64,000 nt of DNA from Defluviitaleaceae bacterium (GTDB taxonomy: Bacteria; Bacillota; Clostridia; Lachnospirales; WQUN01), in the NCBI GenBank assembly GCA_009777845.1, contig WRLD01000004.1, positions 55,911-119,910 of the forward strand, written 5' to 3'. The notes below the pieces were generated by a model that was given only the letters and a program-made list of their open reading frames with translations, ran no database searches and had not been told where the DNA came from. The position numbers and the translations under genes are program-made. Positions 48,885-58,951 of this stretch are shown here, piece by piece (within the stretch, counting starts at the first letter, position 1; each line of letters begins with the position of its first letter).

Positions 48885-50380
48885 ATTTCCTATATCCCGA
48901 ATACGAAATAGTGCGAAACTACGACAAATGTATCTCGTGCCGCGCTTGTGAACGCCAATGCGCCAACGAGGTACACGAATTTCTAGCGGACAAAAACAAA
49001 ATGCTCTGCGACGATTCAAAATGCGTAAACTGCCATAGGTGCTGTACGCTCTGCCCCACCCACGCGCTAAAAATCGTACACAGCGGCAACACCTACAAAA
49101 CAAACGCAAACTGGAGCGGCAAAGCAATCAACGAGATTTACAAGCAAGCGGACAGCGGCGGCGTTTTGTTGTCCAGCATGGGAAACCCCGAAAACTACCC
49201 CGTCTATTTTGACAAAATTCTGCTAAACGCGTCACAGGTGACAAATCCGTCTATAGACCCCCTGCGCGAGCCAATGGAAACAAAGGTATCACTCGGCGCG
49301 AAGCCGAAAAAAATCGAACGCGACAAGAACGGCAGACTAATAAACAATTTGCCGCCGCAAATTTCCCTTTCCATGCCTATGATGTTTTCCGCCATGAGCT
49401 ACGGCTCGATTAGCTACAACGCCCACGAAAGCCTAGCCCGCGCCGCAAAAGAGCTAGGCATAGTCTACAACACAGGCGAGGGCGGCTTGCACGAGGATTT
49501 TTACAAATTCGGCGAAAATACAATAGTACAAGTCGCGTCTGGGCGGTTCGGCGTTCACCCGCAGTATTTAAACAGCGGCGTTGCCATCGAAATAAAAATG
49601 GGGCAGGGCGCGAAGCCAGGTATCGGCGGTCATTTGCCAGGCACAAAAATCTTGGGCGATATATCTCGCACGCGCATGATTCCCGAGGGGACGGACGCTA
49701 TTTCCCCTGCGCCGCACCACGATATATATTCTATAGAAGATTTGCGACAGCTAGTCTATTCCCTAAAGGAAGCCACAGACTACAAAAAGCCCGTAATCGT
49801 AAAAATAGCCGCCGTACACAATGTAACGGCGATAGCAAGCGGAATAGCGAGAAGCGGCGCGGATATTATCGCGATTGACGGCTTCCGCGGCGGTACAGGT
49901 GCCGCGCCTACGCGTATTCGCGACCATGTGGGGATTCCCATCGAGCTTGCCCTCGCCAGTGTGGACAAACGACTGCGAGATGAGGGAATTAGGGACAATG
50001 TGTCCCTTGTCGTATGCGGCAGTATACGCTCTAGCGCGGATATAGTGAAAGCCGTGGCACTCGGCGCAGACTGTGTGTATATCGGCTCGGCGGCGTTAAT
50101 CGCTATGGGCTGTCACCTTTGCCGAAGCTGTCATTCGGGCAAATGCAACTGGGGAATCGCCACGCAATTCCCAGAATTAACCAAGCGGCTTAATCCCGAT
50201 ATTGGCTACAAACGGCTTGTAAACCTATTCGGGGCATGGCAGCACGAAATAGAAGAAATAATGGGCGGCATGGGAATAAATTCCATAGAGAGCTTGAAGG
50301 GTAATCGGTTAATGCTTAGGGGGATTGGCTTGAATGAGAAAGAGCTTGAAATCTTGGGGATTAAACATGCGGGGGAGTGA
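48881..50380 (+). CDS. Glutamate synthase, FMN/iron-sulfur synthase subunit
   Basis: 499 residues. An N-terminal two-cluster ferredoxin domain (CISCRACERQC, CVNCHRCCTLCP) is fused to the FMN-binding synthase barrel (GEGGLHEDFYKFG, MGQGAKPGIGGHLPG, ISPAPHHDIYSIEDL, KIAAVHNVTAIASGI, DGFRGGTGAAP) with the cluster motif CHLCRSCHSGKC. This is the core of the split glutamate synthase in many anaerobes and archaea. It makes glutamate from 2-oxoglutarate and ammonia with electrons from ferredoxin or NAD(P)H. The third subunit lies 6 kb downstream, after three purine genes. Confidence 0.93.
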   Translation: MNFLYPEYEIVRNYDKCISCRACERQCANEVHEFLADKNKMLCDDSKCVNCHRCCTLCPTHALKIVHSGNTYKTNANWSGKAINEIYKQADSGGVLLSSMGNPENYPVYFDKILLNASQVTNPSIDPLREPMETKVSLGAKPKKIERDKNGRLINNLPPQISLSMPMMFSAMSYGSISYNAHESLARAAKELGIVYNTGEGGLHEDFYKFGENTIVQVASGRFGVHPQYLNSGVAIEIKMGQGAKPGIGGHLPGTKILGDISRTRMIPEGTDAISPAPHHDIYSIEDLRQLVYSLKEATDYKKPVIVKIAAVHNVTAIASGIARSGADIIAIDGFRGGTGAAPTRIRDHVGIPIELALASVDKRLRDEGIRDNVSLVVCGSIRSSADIVKAVALGADCVYIGSAALIAMGCHLCRSCHSGKCNWGIATQFPELTKRLNPDIGYKRLVNLFGAWQHEIEEIMGGMGINSIESLKGNRLMLRGIGLNEKELEILGIKHAGE

Positions 50381-50383
50381 GGC

Positions 50384-50465
50384 TTACGGCAAACGTGCGA
50401 ACGGCAAAACGCACGAACAACAAACTACACGCCAAACACACAAACAACAAAATACGCACGGTTTC
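50384..50465. repeat. AC-rich low-complexity repeat
   Basis: Irregular copies of ACGCACGAACAACAAAA-like words (CGAACGGCAAAACGCACGAA). A related stretch lies at 50585-50705. It is not a CRISPR and has no credible coding potential. Confidence 0.6.
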
Positions 50466-50576
50466 GTAGGGGACGGACTTGTCCGTCCCGAGGTTACCTC
50501 GCTCTGCGTTAATGCACGTTATCCGTCCCGAATTGACGAACGTGCGTACCTCGGGGCGGGTAAACCCGCCCCCTAC
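50466..50576. repeat. B-family repeat, uninterrupted
   Basis: 111 bp: GTAGGGGACGGACTTGTCCG, CTCTGCGTTAATGCACGTTA in the middle and GGGTAAACCCGCCCCCTAC at the end. The join GTT-AATG is where other copies carry a C element. Confidence 0.85.
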
Positions 50577-50708
50577 AGTAGCCGTCACGCCAAACGCGCG
50601 AACGGCAAAACACACGAACGGCAAAACGACACGCCAAAACGCCACGCCAAACACACGAACGACAAAACGCCACGCCAAACGCACGAACAACAAAATACGC
50701 ACGGTTTC

Positions 50709-50819
50709 GTAGGGGACGGACTTGTCCGTCCCGAGGTTACCTAGCTCTGCGTTAATGCACGTTGCCCGTCCCGAATTGACGAACGTGCATACCTCGGGGC
50801 GGGTAAACCCGCCCCCTAC
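50709..50819. repeat. B-family repeat, second uninterrupted copy
   Basis: 111 bp, nearly identical to 50466-50576, ending 33 bases before purC. Between the two copies lies the AC-rich repeat 50585-50705. Confidence 0.85.
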
Positions 50820-50852
50820 AATTAAATGTCACCCTTTTTGCGGAGGTCAATC

Positions 50853-51545
50853 ATGTACGAGGGAAAATCAAAAATTTTACAGCCGTGTGCCGACGATAAC
50901 ACCCTAATAATGCACTACAAGGACTACGCCACCTCACTAAACGGCAAATGCAGGGAAGAAATTCACGGCAAGGGCAAAATAAACGCCGCTATTTCCAACC
51001 TAATCTTTAGATATTTAGAAAAAAACAACGTAGAAACGCACTTAATCGAAGCAATAGACGAAACAAGCGCAGCCGTAAAAAAAGCGGAAATCATCATGGT
51101 AGAGGTAATCGTGCGTAACCTAGCGGCAGGCAGTTTTTGCAAAAAATACGGCGTACCCGAGGGGCAACGGCTTAAAAACACCGTTTTGGAATTTTGCGTA
51201 AAAAGCGACCAGCTAGACGACCCACCCATAAACATAAGCCAAATAACCGCCATAGGGCTTGCGACACAGAGCGAACTTGCAGAACTCATGCAACAAGCGT
51301 TAATTATCAATGGCTTGCTGTGCGAATTATTCACAAGGGCGGGCTTACAGCTAGTAGATTTTAAGCTAGAGTTCGGCAAAATCGGCGGCAAAATTATTTT
51401 GTGTGACGAAATCTCGCCCGATTCCTGCCGACTATGGGACATAAAAACAGGCGATAAAATGGACAAAGACCGTTTTCGCCTTAATTTAGGCGGATTGCTC
51501 GACAGCTACAAGGACGTTTTGAGGAGGCTGGAAAATGTCGTATGA
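50853..51545 (+). CDS. purC: SAICAR synthetase
   Basis: 230 residues from the ATG at 50853, which has GGAGGT nine bases upstream; the 27 bases before it are unlikely coding. Joins CAIR to aspartate in purine synthesis. Motifs: [47 protein letters not shown] and [14 protein letters not shown]. The 3' end overlaps purB by 11 bases. Confidence 0.95.
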   Translation: MYEGKSKILQPCADDNTLIMHYKDYATSLNGKCREEIHGKGKINAAISNLIFRYLEKNNVETHLIEAIDETSAAVKKAEIIMVEVIVRNLAAGSFCKKYGVPEGQRLKNTVLEFCVKSDQLDDPPINISQITAIGLATQSELAELMQQALIINGLLCELFTRAGLQLVDFKLEFGKIGGKIILCDEISPDSCRLWDIKTGDKMDKDRFRLNLGGLLDSYKDVLRRLENVV

Positions 51546-52956
51546 AAATCCCCTATGCAAGCGATACGCAAGCGACAAAATGCAACAAATATTTTCCGAC
51601 AATGCCAAGTTTTCCACATGGCGTAGGCTGTGGCTCGCGCTTGCGGAAAGTCAACAGGAGCTAGGGCTTAACATCACAGACGAGCAAATAGCCGAAATGA
51701 AAGCCCACCTCTGCGACATAAACTACGAAACCGCCGCACGTATAGAAGCCGAAACACGGCACGATGTTATGTCGCATATTCACGCCTACGGCGAACAATG
51801 CCCCACAGCCAAGCCCATAATCCACCTTGGCGCGACCTCGTGCTATGTCGGCGACAACACAGACATCATCTTGCTACGCTCCGCCTTGCTTGCCGTAAAA
51901 GGCTTGCTTGTCACTGCCATCGAACGGCTCTATAGCTTTGCGGAAAAACACAAAGCCCTGCCATGCCTTGCGTACACACATTTTCAGGCGGCACAGCCAA
52001 CAACAGTAGGAAAACGCGCTACGCTATGGCTACAGGAATTTCTGCTAGACCTAGAACAGCTTGATTTTGTTCTCGGCAAGTTAAAACTGCTTGGCTGTAA
52101 AGGCACGACTGGCACAGCCGCGAGCTTTCTCGCGCTTTTTGACGGCGACCACGACAAGGTCAAGGCATTGGAGCAAAAAATAGCCGCAAAAATGGGCTTT
52201 GACGAAGCGTATCCTGTAAGCGGTCAAACATATTCACGCAAAATAGACTATTTCGCGCTTTCCGCCTTGTCGGGAATTGCACAAAGCGCGTACAAATTTT
52301 CAAACGATATTCGGCTTTTGTCGCATTTAAAGGAAGCGGACGAACCCTTTGAAGCGGCGCAAATAGGCTCTAGCGCGATGGCGTACAAGCGAAACCCCAT
52401 GAGAAGCGAGCGGATTTCTTCCCTTGCGCGTTTCGTTATTACAAACGCGCTAAACCCTGCGTTTACCGCGGGTACACAGTGGTTTGAACGCACGCTTGAC
52501 GATTCCGCCAACAGGAGAATAACCATACCCCAAGCGTTTTTGGCGACTGACGGCATTTTGTCGCTGGTTATAAATATCGCAAGCGGACTTACCGTGTACC
52601 CCAAGACGATTGAAAAGCATTTGAAAGAAGAATTACCCTTTATGGCGACTGAAAATATTCTAATGTTTTGCGTAAAACGCGGCAAGGACAGACAGCTACT
52701 GCACGAGCGTATACGCGTGCATTCCGTCAAGGCGGCGGAAAAAATCAAGCTAGACGGCGAAGAAAACGACTTGCTGGAGCGAATAGCAAGCGACCCCGAT
52801 TTTGGCTTAACGCAGGGGGAATTAGAGCGTTTGTTAGCCGCCGAAAACTTCACAGGACGAGCGAAAGAGCAGACGGAGGAATTTTTGGCGGTGGTTGGCG
52901 AGGTTTTGGAAGCTAACAAAGACTTCTTGGGTACGGAAGTAGCGATAAAAGTGTGA
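51535..52956 (+). CDS. purB: Adenylosuccinate lyase
   Basis: 473 residues. Fumarase/aspartase fold enzyme acting in both the IMP and AMP branches. Motifs: [61 protein letters not shown] and the superfamily signature [15 protein letters not shown]. The start lies inside the end of purC. D-type repeats follow the stop. Confidence 0.95.
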   Translation: MSYENPLCKRYASDKMQQIFSDNAKFSTWRRLWLALAESQQELGLNITDEQIAEMKAHLCDINYETAARIEAETRHDVMSHIHAYGEQCPTAKPIIHLGATSCYVGDNTDIILLRSALLAVKGLLVTAIERLYSFAEKHKALPCLAYTHFQAAQPTTVGKRATLWLQEFLLDLEQLDFVLGKLKLLGCKGTTGTAASFLALFDGDHDKVKALEQKIAAKMGFDEAYPVSGQTYSRKIDYFALSALSGIAQSAYKFSNDIRLLSHLKEADEPFEAAQIGSSAMAYKRNPMRSERISSLARFVITNALNPAFTAGTQWFERTLDDSANRRITIPQAFLATDGILSLVINIASGLTVYPKTIEKHLKEELPFMATENILMFCVKRGKDRQLLHERIRVHSVKAAEKIKLDGEENDLLERIASDPDFGLTQGELERLLAAENFTGRAKEQTEEFLAVVGEVLEANKDFLGTEVAIKV

Positions 52957-52964
52957 TAAAGGCA

Positions 52965-53270
52965 TGGAACGCGGATTTTCGCGGATTTGGCGGATTTTAA
53001 AGGCATGGAACGCGGATTTTCGCGGATTTGGCGGATTTTCGCGGATTCTATCTGGCGCGTTTATTAAAATCCGCGTAATTAAAAACCTACGTAATCCATG
53101 TTTCGCTAGTTTTGAATGAACGCAAGAAAGAATCCGCGAAAATCCGTTAAATCCGCGTAAATCCGCGTTCCATAATCTTTTAAATCCGTGTTCCATAATC
53201 TTTTAAATCCGCGTTCCATAATCTTTTAAATCCGTGTTCCATAATCTTTTAAATCCGTGTTCCATTCACA
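52965..53270. repeat. D-family GGATTT array (longest)
   Basis: About 300 bases: tandem AACGCGGATTTTCGCGGATT units on the left and repeated TTCCATAATCTTTTAAATCC units (four or five copies) on the right. Confidence 0.85.
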
Positions 53271-53313
53271 CTAAAAAATATGCAATTTTATAAACCCAAA
53301 AAGAGGTGGACAA

Positions 53314-54591
53314 ATGCTTACAGCGGTAGTGGGAATAAACTGGGGCGACGAGGGCAAGGGGCGCATGGTAGATTTATTGTCCGAGGAATATGACGTAATC
53401 TGCCGTTACCAGGGCGGCAATAACGCAGGGCATACCGTAGTGAACGACAAGGGCAAATTTATACTGAATCTACTGCCGTCAGGCGTTTTGCGTGACAATG
53501 TAGTAAACGTCATGGGCGCAGGTATGGTAATCGACCTAGAGCATTTATGCGGCGAAATCGTTGGTCTGCACGAAAAAGGCATAGCCCTCACGCCCGATAC
53601 ATTAAAAATAAGCGGCAACGCGTTTATATGTATGCCGTACCACGTCAAGCAGGACATCTTGGAGGAAGAACGGCTCGGCGCACATAAATACGGCTCTACG
53701 AGGCGCGGCATAGCGCCTGCATACGGCGACAAGTACATGAAAAAGGCTCTGCGAATGAACGATTTATTAGCCCCCGAGGCCTTAAAGGAAAAAGTGACTA
53801 GCCTGTTGGAATGGAAAAATATTACGCTCCAAGGCTATGGCGCGGACAAGGCGGACGTACACGAAACCCTGCGTTGGCTAGAGCAGTACGGCTCACAGCT
53901 ACAGCCTTATATAACCGAATATTTATCGGGGGCGGTCAGTGACGGCAAAAAAATCATGTTTGAGGCACAGCTAGGGGCTTTGCGTGATATTGACTACGGC
54001 ATTTACCCCTATACTACCTCGTCACAAACGCTTGCTTCCTATGCCGCCATCGGCGCAGGCGTACCAGGCGCAAGGCTAGACAAGGTAATTGGCGTAATGA
54101 AAGCATATTCAAGCTGTGTGGGCGAAGGCCCCTTTGCGGTAGAAATGCAGGGCAAGGAAGCAGACGATTTACGCTCGGCAGGCGCGGAATTTGGCGCGGC
54201 TACAGGCAGACCTCGTAGGGTCGGCGGCTTTGATATAGTCGCAAGCCGCTACGGCGTACAGGTGCAGGGCGCGGACGAGCTGGCACTTACCAAGCTAGAT
54301 GTTTTGTCGTATATGGAGCGTATTCCCGTATGCGTGGGGTACAAGGTCAACGGAAAAATAACGGAGGCGTTCCCCCACGGCGAGCAGTTACTTACAGCAA
54401 AGCCAGTGTACGAGCTGCTTGACGGCTTCAAAACCGATATTTCAAGGTGCAGGAGCTTTGACGAGCTGCCAAGAGCCGCGCGGCGGTATGTCGAATATAT
54501 AGAAGCCGCCATGAATTGCCCGATTACTTACGTGTCTGTAGGCGCAGGGCGAGATGATTATATGAAAAGGGAAAGCAGGGCGACAGTATGA
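53314..54591 (+). CDS. purA: Adenylosuccinate synthetase
   Basis: 425 residues. GTP-dependent first step from IMP to AMP. N-terminal GINWGDEGKGRMVDLLS (Asn where Gln is common), GGNNAGHTVV, LLPSGVL, GSTRRGIAPAYGDKYMKKALRM, and C-terminal ATGRPRRVGGFDIV. Complete. AAGAGGTGG precedes the start and the stop overlaps the ferredoxin gene by four bases (ATGA), so purA is translationally coupled to the redox genes that follow. Confidence 0.95.
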   Translation: MLTAVVGINWGDEGKGRMVDLLSEEYDVICRYQGGNNAGHTVVNDKGKFILNLLPSGVLRDNVVNVMGAGMVIDLEHLCGEIVGLHEKGIALTPDTLKISGNAFICMPYHVKQDILEEERLGAHKYGSTRRGIAPAYGDKYMKKALRMNDLLAPEALKEKVTSLLEWKNITLQGYGADKADVHETLRWLEQYGSQLQPYITEYLSGAVSDGKKIMFEAQLGALRDIDYGIYPYTTSSQTLASYAAIGAGVPGARLDKVIGVMKAYSSCVGEGPFAVEMQGKEADDLRSAGAEFGAATGRPRRVGGFDIVASRYGVQVQGADELALTKLDVLSYMERIPVCVGYKVNGKITEAFPHGEQLLTAKPVYELLDGFKTDISRCRSFDELPRAARRYVEYIEAAMNCPITYVSVGAGRDDYMKRESRATV

Positions 54592-55013
54592 GGCGAGTAT
54601 TTGTAAACGAAAAATGGTGCTTGGGCTGTCATTTGTGCGAATATTATTGCGCCTTTGCAGGAACAGGCGAAAAGGATATGGCGCGCGCGTTAAAGGACAT
54701 AAAAATACACCCGCGAATCAACGTAGAGGAAAAGGACGGCATTTGCTTTGCGGTATCCTGCCGTCACTGCAAGGAGCCTTTGTGTGTCAAGGCGTGCATA
54801 ACAGGCGCGTTACAAAAATCTGACGGCGTGATTACAATAGACAGCGAAAAATGCGTAAATTGTTATACATGTATACTCTGCTGTCCGTACGGTGCAATAT
54901 CGCCGTCAGACGGCGGCGCGGTAATGAAGTGCGAATTGTGCGTAAGCACTGGTACACCTGCGTGTGTGGCAGGCTGTCCAAACAATGCAATAGTATATGA
55001 GGAAAGGGCGTGA
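54588..55013 (+). CDS. 4Fe-4S ferredoxin-type electron carrier
   Basis: 141 residues with cysteine motifs for about four iron-sulfur clusters: CLGCHLCEYYC, CRHCKEPLCVKAC, CVNCYTCILCCPYGAI and CELCVSTGTPACVAGCP. It resembles HycB/DmsB-like electron-transfer subunits. Overlaps purA and the oxidoreductase gene by four bases each. Most likely passes electrons between the flavoprotein encoded next and the FMN subunit of glutamate synthase. Confidence 0.88.
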   Translation: MRRVFVNEKWCLGCHLCEYYCAFAGTGEKDMARALKDIKIHPRINVEEKDGICFAVSCRHCKEPLCVKACITGALQKSDGVITIDSEKCVNCYTCILCCPYGAISPSDGGAVMKCELCVSTGTPACVAGCPNNAIVYEERA

Positions 55014-56254
55014 GTGCGGTGCGGTATGTTATTATCGGCAATTCTGCGGGCGGTATAGGTGCGGTAGAGGGTATTCGCCAAGTGGACACATCTGGCGAGA
55101 TTACTATAATTTCAGACGAAGCGTTGCATACGTATTCACGGCCGCTTATATCTTATCTGCTCGGCAACGCGACCACAGAGGAAAAAATGCTTTACCGCGG
55201 ACGTGATTTTTACGAAAGGAATAACTGCAACTTGGTGCATGGTACGGTGACAAAAATAGACAAGAACGCAAGGGCGGTCATTCTGGCGAGCGGTGAACGG
55301 CTTGTCTACGACAAATTGCTTGTGGCGACTGGTTCTCGGGCGTTTGTGCCTGATTTTGAGGGGCTTGGCACGGTAAAAAACCAGTTTACATTTATGACTA
55401 AGCAGAATGCGCTGGAGCTTAGTCAAGCGTTAGAAAACGGCGGAAATAGGCGCGTGCTAATCGTAGGCGCGGGGCTGATTGGCTTAAAATGCGCCGAGGG
55501 TATAATGAAAAAAACGCCTGCGGCAAAAATCACCGTGGTTGACCTTGCGCCAAGGGTCTTGCCTAGCATACTTGACGAAAACGGCGCGAAGCTCGTACAA
55601 AAGCACATTGAAGCTAAGGGCATAAAGTTTATTCTTTCCCAAGGCGTAAAGCGGTTTGACAACAATACCGCTGTGTTAGAAAACGGCGAAAAAATAGACT
55701 TTGACGTGCTTGTTTTGGCGGTGGGGGTACGCCCGAACACGTCATTGCTAGAGGGAATCGCTACCATAAACAAGGGCATTGTGGTAAACGAGAAATCGGA
55801 AACCACAGCAAGCGATATTTACGCCGCAGGGGATTGTACGGAAACGCGCGACATATCAAGCGGCGAGAGCAAAATAATGGCGTTATTGCCAAACGCATAT
55901 ATTCAGGGCGAATGTGCAGGGATAAACATGGCGAACGGTGAGAAAACATTCACAAACGCCATTCCCATGAACGCAATCGGCTTTTTTGGACTGCACATCA
56001 TAACGGCAGGAAGCTACAACGGCGAAATATACAGCGAAAACGCGGAAAACCGCTACAAACAGCTATTTTACAGCGACAACAGGCTAAACGGCTTTATTCT
56101 CATAGGCGATATACAAAAGGCAGGAATTTACACAAGCCTAATCCGCGAAAGAACGCCGCTTGACAGCATAGATTTTCCGCTTGTTTGCGAAAAAGCAGGG
56201 CTGTTGGCGTTTACCAAGCAGGAACGGCAGAGCAAGCTAGGGGGTACACAATGA
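55010..56254 (+). CDS. FAD/NAD(P)-dependent oxidoreductase
   Basis: 414 residues from a GTG start. A pyridine-nucleotide disulfide oxidoreductase fold: FAD-binding YVIIGNSAGGIGAVEGIR at the N-terminus, NAD-binding VLIVGAGLIGLKCAEGI, and FAD motif ATSDIYAAGDCTE. It is similar to the NADH-dependent reductases paired with nitrite reductase or rubredoxin. In this context it is the probable electron input for glutamate synthase, replacing GltD. Overlaps both neighbours by four bases. Confidence 0.9.
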   Translation: MSAVRYVIIGNSAGGIGAVEGIRQVDTSGEITIISDEALHTYSRPLISYLLGNATTEEKMLYRGRDFYERNNCNLVHGTVTKIDKNARAVILASGERLVYDKLLVATGSRAFVPDFEGLGTVKNQFTFMTKQNALELSQALENGGNRRVLIVGAGLIGLKCAEGIMKKTPAAKITVVDLAPRVLPSILDENGAKLVQKHIEAKGIKFILSQGVKRFDNNTAVLENGEKIDFDVLVLAVGVRPNTSLLEGIATINKGIVVNEKSETTASDIYAAGDCTETRDISSGESKIMALLPNAYIQGECAGINMANGEKTFTNAIPMNAIGFFGLHIITAGSYNGEIYSENAENRYKQLFYSDNRLNGFILIGDIQKAGIYTSLIRERTPLDSIDFPLVCEKAGLLAFTKQERQSKLGGTQ

Positions 56255-56967
56255 CTATATCGGCGCGCGGGCTAGATTTTACGGAGCTAAATCGGCTAAT
56301 AAAAGGAACGCAGGACAATGTACAGCTTGACGATTGCTGCGGTCAGCGGTTTATCGGCGCAGGAATGAGCGGCAAGGCGTTAAGCATAAACGGCACGCCA
56401 GGCAACGCGCTAGGCGCGTACCTAGACGGCGGCACAATAGAAGTACACGGCAACGCGCAGGACGCGGTAGGCAACACCATGAACGACGGAAAAATTGTCG
56501 TCTACGGCAACGCAGGCGATGCGCTTGGTTACGCTATGCGCGGCGGCAGTATATTTGTGAGGGGCGATACAGGCTACAGAACAGGGATTCACATGAAAGA
56601 GTATCGGGACAAAAAGCCTACCATTATTATAGGCGGCGCGGTCGGTAGCTTCTTGGGCGAATATTTGGCAGGCGGCTTGATTGTGGTGCTTGGGCTTGGC
56701 GCGGACGATGTGCCAGTCGGGAACTTTACTGGTACGGGTATGCACGGCGGTAAGATTTTTATTCGTACAAGCGGCGAGTTGGAAAATTTACCCACGCAAG
56801 TGTCGGCTAATATCGCTACAGAGGACGATTTACAGGAAATAATTACCGCTGTGGGCGAGTTTGGCAAATACTTTGGCGTGGATACAGGCGAAATTATTAA
56901 AAGTCAGTTTTATGTGCTAACGCCGAATGTGAAAAATCCTTATACGAAGATGTATACGTTTAATTAA
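56251..56967 (+). CDS. Glutamate synthase, GXGXG (GltB C-terminal) subunit
   Basis: 238 residues from the ATG at 56251, which overlaps the previous stop; a reading from 56185 is an overlap artefact. A right-handed beta-helix with repeated GXXXG units: GNALGAYLDGGTIEVHGNAQDAVGNTMNDGKIVVYGNAGDALGYAMRGGSIFVRGDTGYRTGIHM. This corresponds to the fourth domain of classical GltB and completes the enzyme begun at 47790. Its separation from the other two subunits by purC-purB-purA is unusual. Confidence 0.92.
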   Translation: MTISARGLDFTELNRLIKGTQDNVQLDDCCGQRFIGAGMSGKALSINGTPGNALGAYLDGGTIEVHGNAQDAVGNTMNDGKIVVYGNAGDALGYAMRGGSIFVRGDTGYRTGIHMKEYRDKKPTIIIGGAVGSFLGEYLAGGLIVVLGLGADDVPVGNFTGTGMHGGKIFIRTSGELENLPTQVSANIATEDDLQEIITAVGEFGKYFGVDTGEIIKSQFYVLTPNVKNPYTKMYTFN

Positions 56968-56973
56968 AATTTT

Positions 56974-57133
56974 ATTGTCTGCTGTGCCACGCTCCCTCTG
57001 TGCCTCTGTGCCTCTGTGTGAAAAATCTTTTAAATAAAGTATGGAAGTTATACGCTTTACCTACGTTCATTATTTGTCAAAAAGATTTTTCACACAGAGG
57101 CACAGAGGCACAGAGGGAGCGAGGCACAGCAGG
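56974..57133. repeat. E-family element, core inverted relative to first copy
   Basis: Same termini as 38524-38681 (ATTGTCTGCTGTGCCACGCT ... GGCACAGCAG), but the unique centre reads TATACGCTTTACCTACGTTC, the reverse complement of the first copy's centre. Confidence 0.85.
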
Positions 57134-57154
57134 AGTAAGGACGTAAAAAAGTGT

Positions 57155-57280
57155 GTTTTAACACGGATTTAACGGATTTTCGCAGATTTTCACGGATTGG
57201 CTCGTGGGAAAATCCGCTACGTCCGTTATATCCGCGAAAATCCGCGTGAATCCGCTAAATCCGCGTTTAATCGCATTTTA
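57155..57280. repeat. D-family GGATTT array
   Basis: ACACGGATTTAACGGATTTT to AATCCGCTAAATCCGCG with a GGCTCGTGGGAAAATCCG centre. Confidence 0.8.
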
Positions 57281-57302
57281 AAACCAAAGGAGCTACACGC
57301 AT

Positions 57303-58727
57303 ATGAAGCTCAACGAAGAATGTGCCATTTTTGGGGTTAGTCTTACTATAGATGAAGCCGTCGGCATTACCTACAACGGTCTGCTTGCCTTACAGCACCG
57401 TGGGCAGGAGGGCGCAGGCATTGCTGTGGCGCGTGAAAATAAGATTGTGTGCCATAAGGACATAGGGCTTGTGGGCGAGGTTTTTTCCAGCGAGGTACTG
57501 CAAGGCTTGCCGCGCGGCAGGTCGGCAGTGGGGCATACGCGCTATTCCACCACAGGCAACAACACCAAGGCGAATGTCGGGCCGTTTGTTACCGACTATT
57601 TAACAGGGCGAATTGCCGTAGCGCACAACGGAAATATCACCAACGCAAAGGAAATCCGCGAAGCGTTAAGCGGCTGCGGCCTACAGTTTAGCGCGACAAG
57701 CGATAGCGAAATCGTTTCGTCATTGATTGCCTACCAAATAACAAGACAGCAGGACACGCTCGCAGGCGTTATCAAGGCCGCCGAGCTGTTGCAGGGCGCG
57801 TTTTCCCTTGTGATTACCAGCGGCAAGGAGAAGCTAATAGCCGTACGCGACCCGAGCGGTTTTAGACCGCTATGTATCGGCAAAAACGAAACAGGCTTCG
57901 CCATCGCTTCCGAAAGCTGTGCCTTGGACGTGTGCGGCTTTGAGCTTGTGCGTGATGTAAGGCCTGCCGAGGTTATTCTTATCGAAAACGGCAAGCTATC
58001 CTCGCACATGATTACGAAAAAAACGCCGCCGCACGGTCTTTGCATTTTTGAATACGTGTACTTTGCACGGCCAGATTCAGTAATCGACGGGCTTTCGGTA
58101 TATGACGCGCGTTTTAACATGGGGGCGGTGCTTGCGGAGGAATGTCCTGTAGAGGCGGACATCGCGTGCGGCGTACCCGATAGCGGAATAGAAGCCGCCA
58201 TCGGCTACAGCGCGAGAAGCGGAATAAAGCTAGCGTCGGGCTTTGTGAAAAATAGATATATCGGCAGGAGCTTTATTTACCCTACACAAATACAGCGTGA
58301 CAGCGCGGTACGGCACAAGCTGAACCCGCTCGCCGCAAATGTCCGCGGTCAGAGGGTAATCCTCGTGGACGATTCCATTGTACGCGGCACGACAAGCGAA
58401 AAAATCGTAAGAAGCCTGCGAAGCGCAGGGGCAAAAGAGGTGCATGTGCGAATATCCTCGCCGCCCTTTAGGTACACATGTCACTACGGCACAGATATAG
58501 ACAGCGAAGAAAACCTCATAGCAAACAATATGAGCCTAGACGAAATATGCAAAAGCATAGGCGCGGACAGCCTAGCGTATATCAGCCTAGAGGGCATGAA
58601 ACGTGCCTGCGAAAAATCGCGCCTGCCGTTTTGTACGGCTTGCTTTTCGGGGAATGACTGCACATCGGCTTTAAAGAAAGATTTATTTGAGGCAACTACG
58701 ACAAACGCACGAAGCCATGATGTGTAA
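57303..58727 (+). CDS. purF: Amidophosphoribosyltransferase
   Basis: 474 residues. First committed step of purine synthesis: glutamine and PRPP to phosphoribosylamine. The amidotransferase nucleophile is Cys7 (NEECAIFG, so a short leader is probably removed), then RGQEGAGIAV, GHTRYSTTG, AHNGNI; the PRTase domain has the PRPP loop VILVDDSIVRGTTSEK. Cysteines in CTACFSGNDC and upstream fit the iron-sulfur cluster of the Bacillus-type enzyme. AAAGGAG precedes the ATG. Confidence 0.96.
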   Translation: MKLNEECAIFGVSLTIDEAVGITYNGLLALQHRGQEGAGIAVARENKIVCHKDIGLVGEVFSSEVLQGLPRGRSAVGHTRYSTTGNNTKANVGPFVTDYLTGRIAVAHNGNITNAKEIREALSGCGLQFSATSDSEIVSSLIAYQITRQQDTLAGVIKAAELLQGAFSLVITSGKEKLIAVRDPSGFRPLCIGKNETGFAIASESCALDVCGFELVRDVRPAEVILIENGKLSSHMITKKTPPHGLCIFEYVYFARPDSVIDGLSVYDARFNMGAVLAEECPVEADIACGVPDSGIEAAIGYSARSGIKLASGFVKNRYIGRSFIYPTQIQRDSAVRHKLNPLAANVRGQRVILVDDSIVRGTTSEKIVRSLRSAGAKEVHVRISSPPFRYTCHYGTDIDSEENLIANNMSLDEICKSIGADSLAYISLEGMKRACEKSRLPFCTACFSGNDCTSALKKDLFEATTTNARSHDV

Positions 58728-58734
58728 ATTGGAA

Positions 58735-58912
58735 CATGGATTTTAAAAGCATGGAACGCGGATTTTCGCGGATTTAACGGATTTTCGCGGATTCTCTCGG
58801 ACGTGTTTTTAAATCCGTGTAATACGAGCAGTACGCGTTCCGTTAGATTTTAATGAACGCAAGAAGGAATCCGCGTAAATCCGCCAAATCCGCGAAAATC
58901 CGCGTTCCATGC
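58735..58912. repeat. D-family GGATTT array
   Basis: GAACGCGGATTTTCGCGGATT on the left and AATCCGCCAAATCCGCGAAA with TCCGCGTTCCATGC on the right. Confidence 0.8.
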
Positions 58913-58951
58913 TTTTATCCCCCCTTTTAAAACTGGAAAGGAGTTGAAACA

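Noticed and set aside
50384..50705. AC-rich stretch as a CRISPR or coding region
   Set aside because: The units are irregular low-complexity words; apparent frames have no family match and are interrupted by B repeats.
52965..53270. Possible CRISPR array
   Set aside because: The GGATTT words are 6 bases, irregularly spaced and form one large palindrome; there are no unique spacers of constant length and no cas gene in the window.
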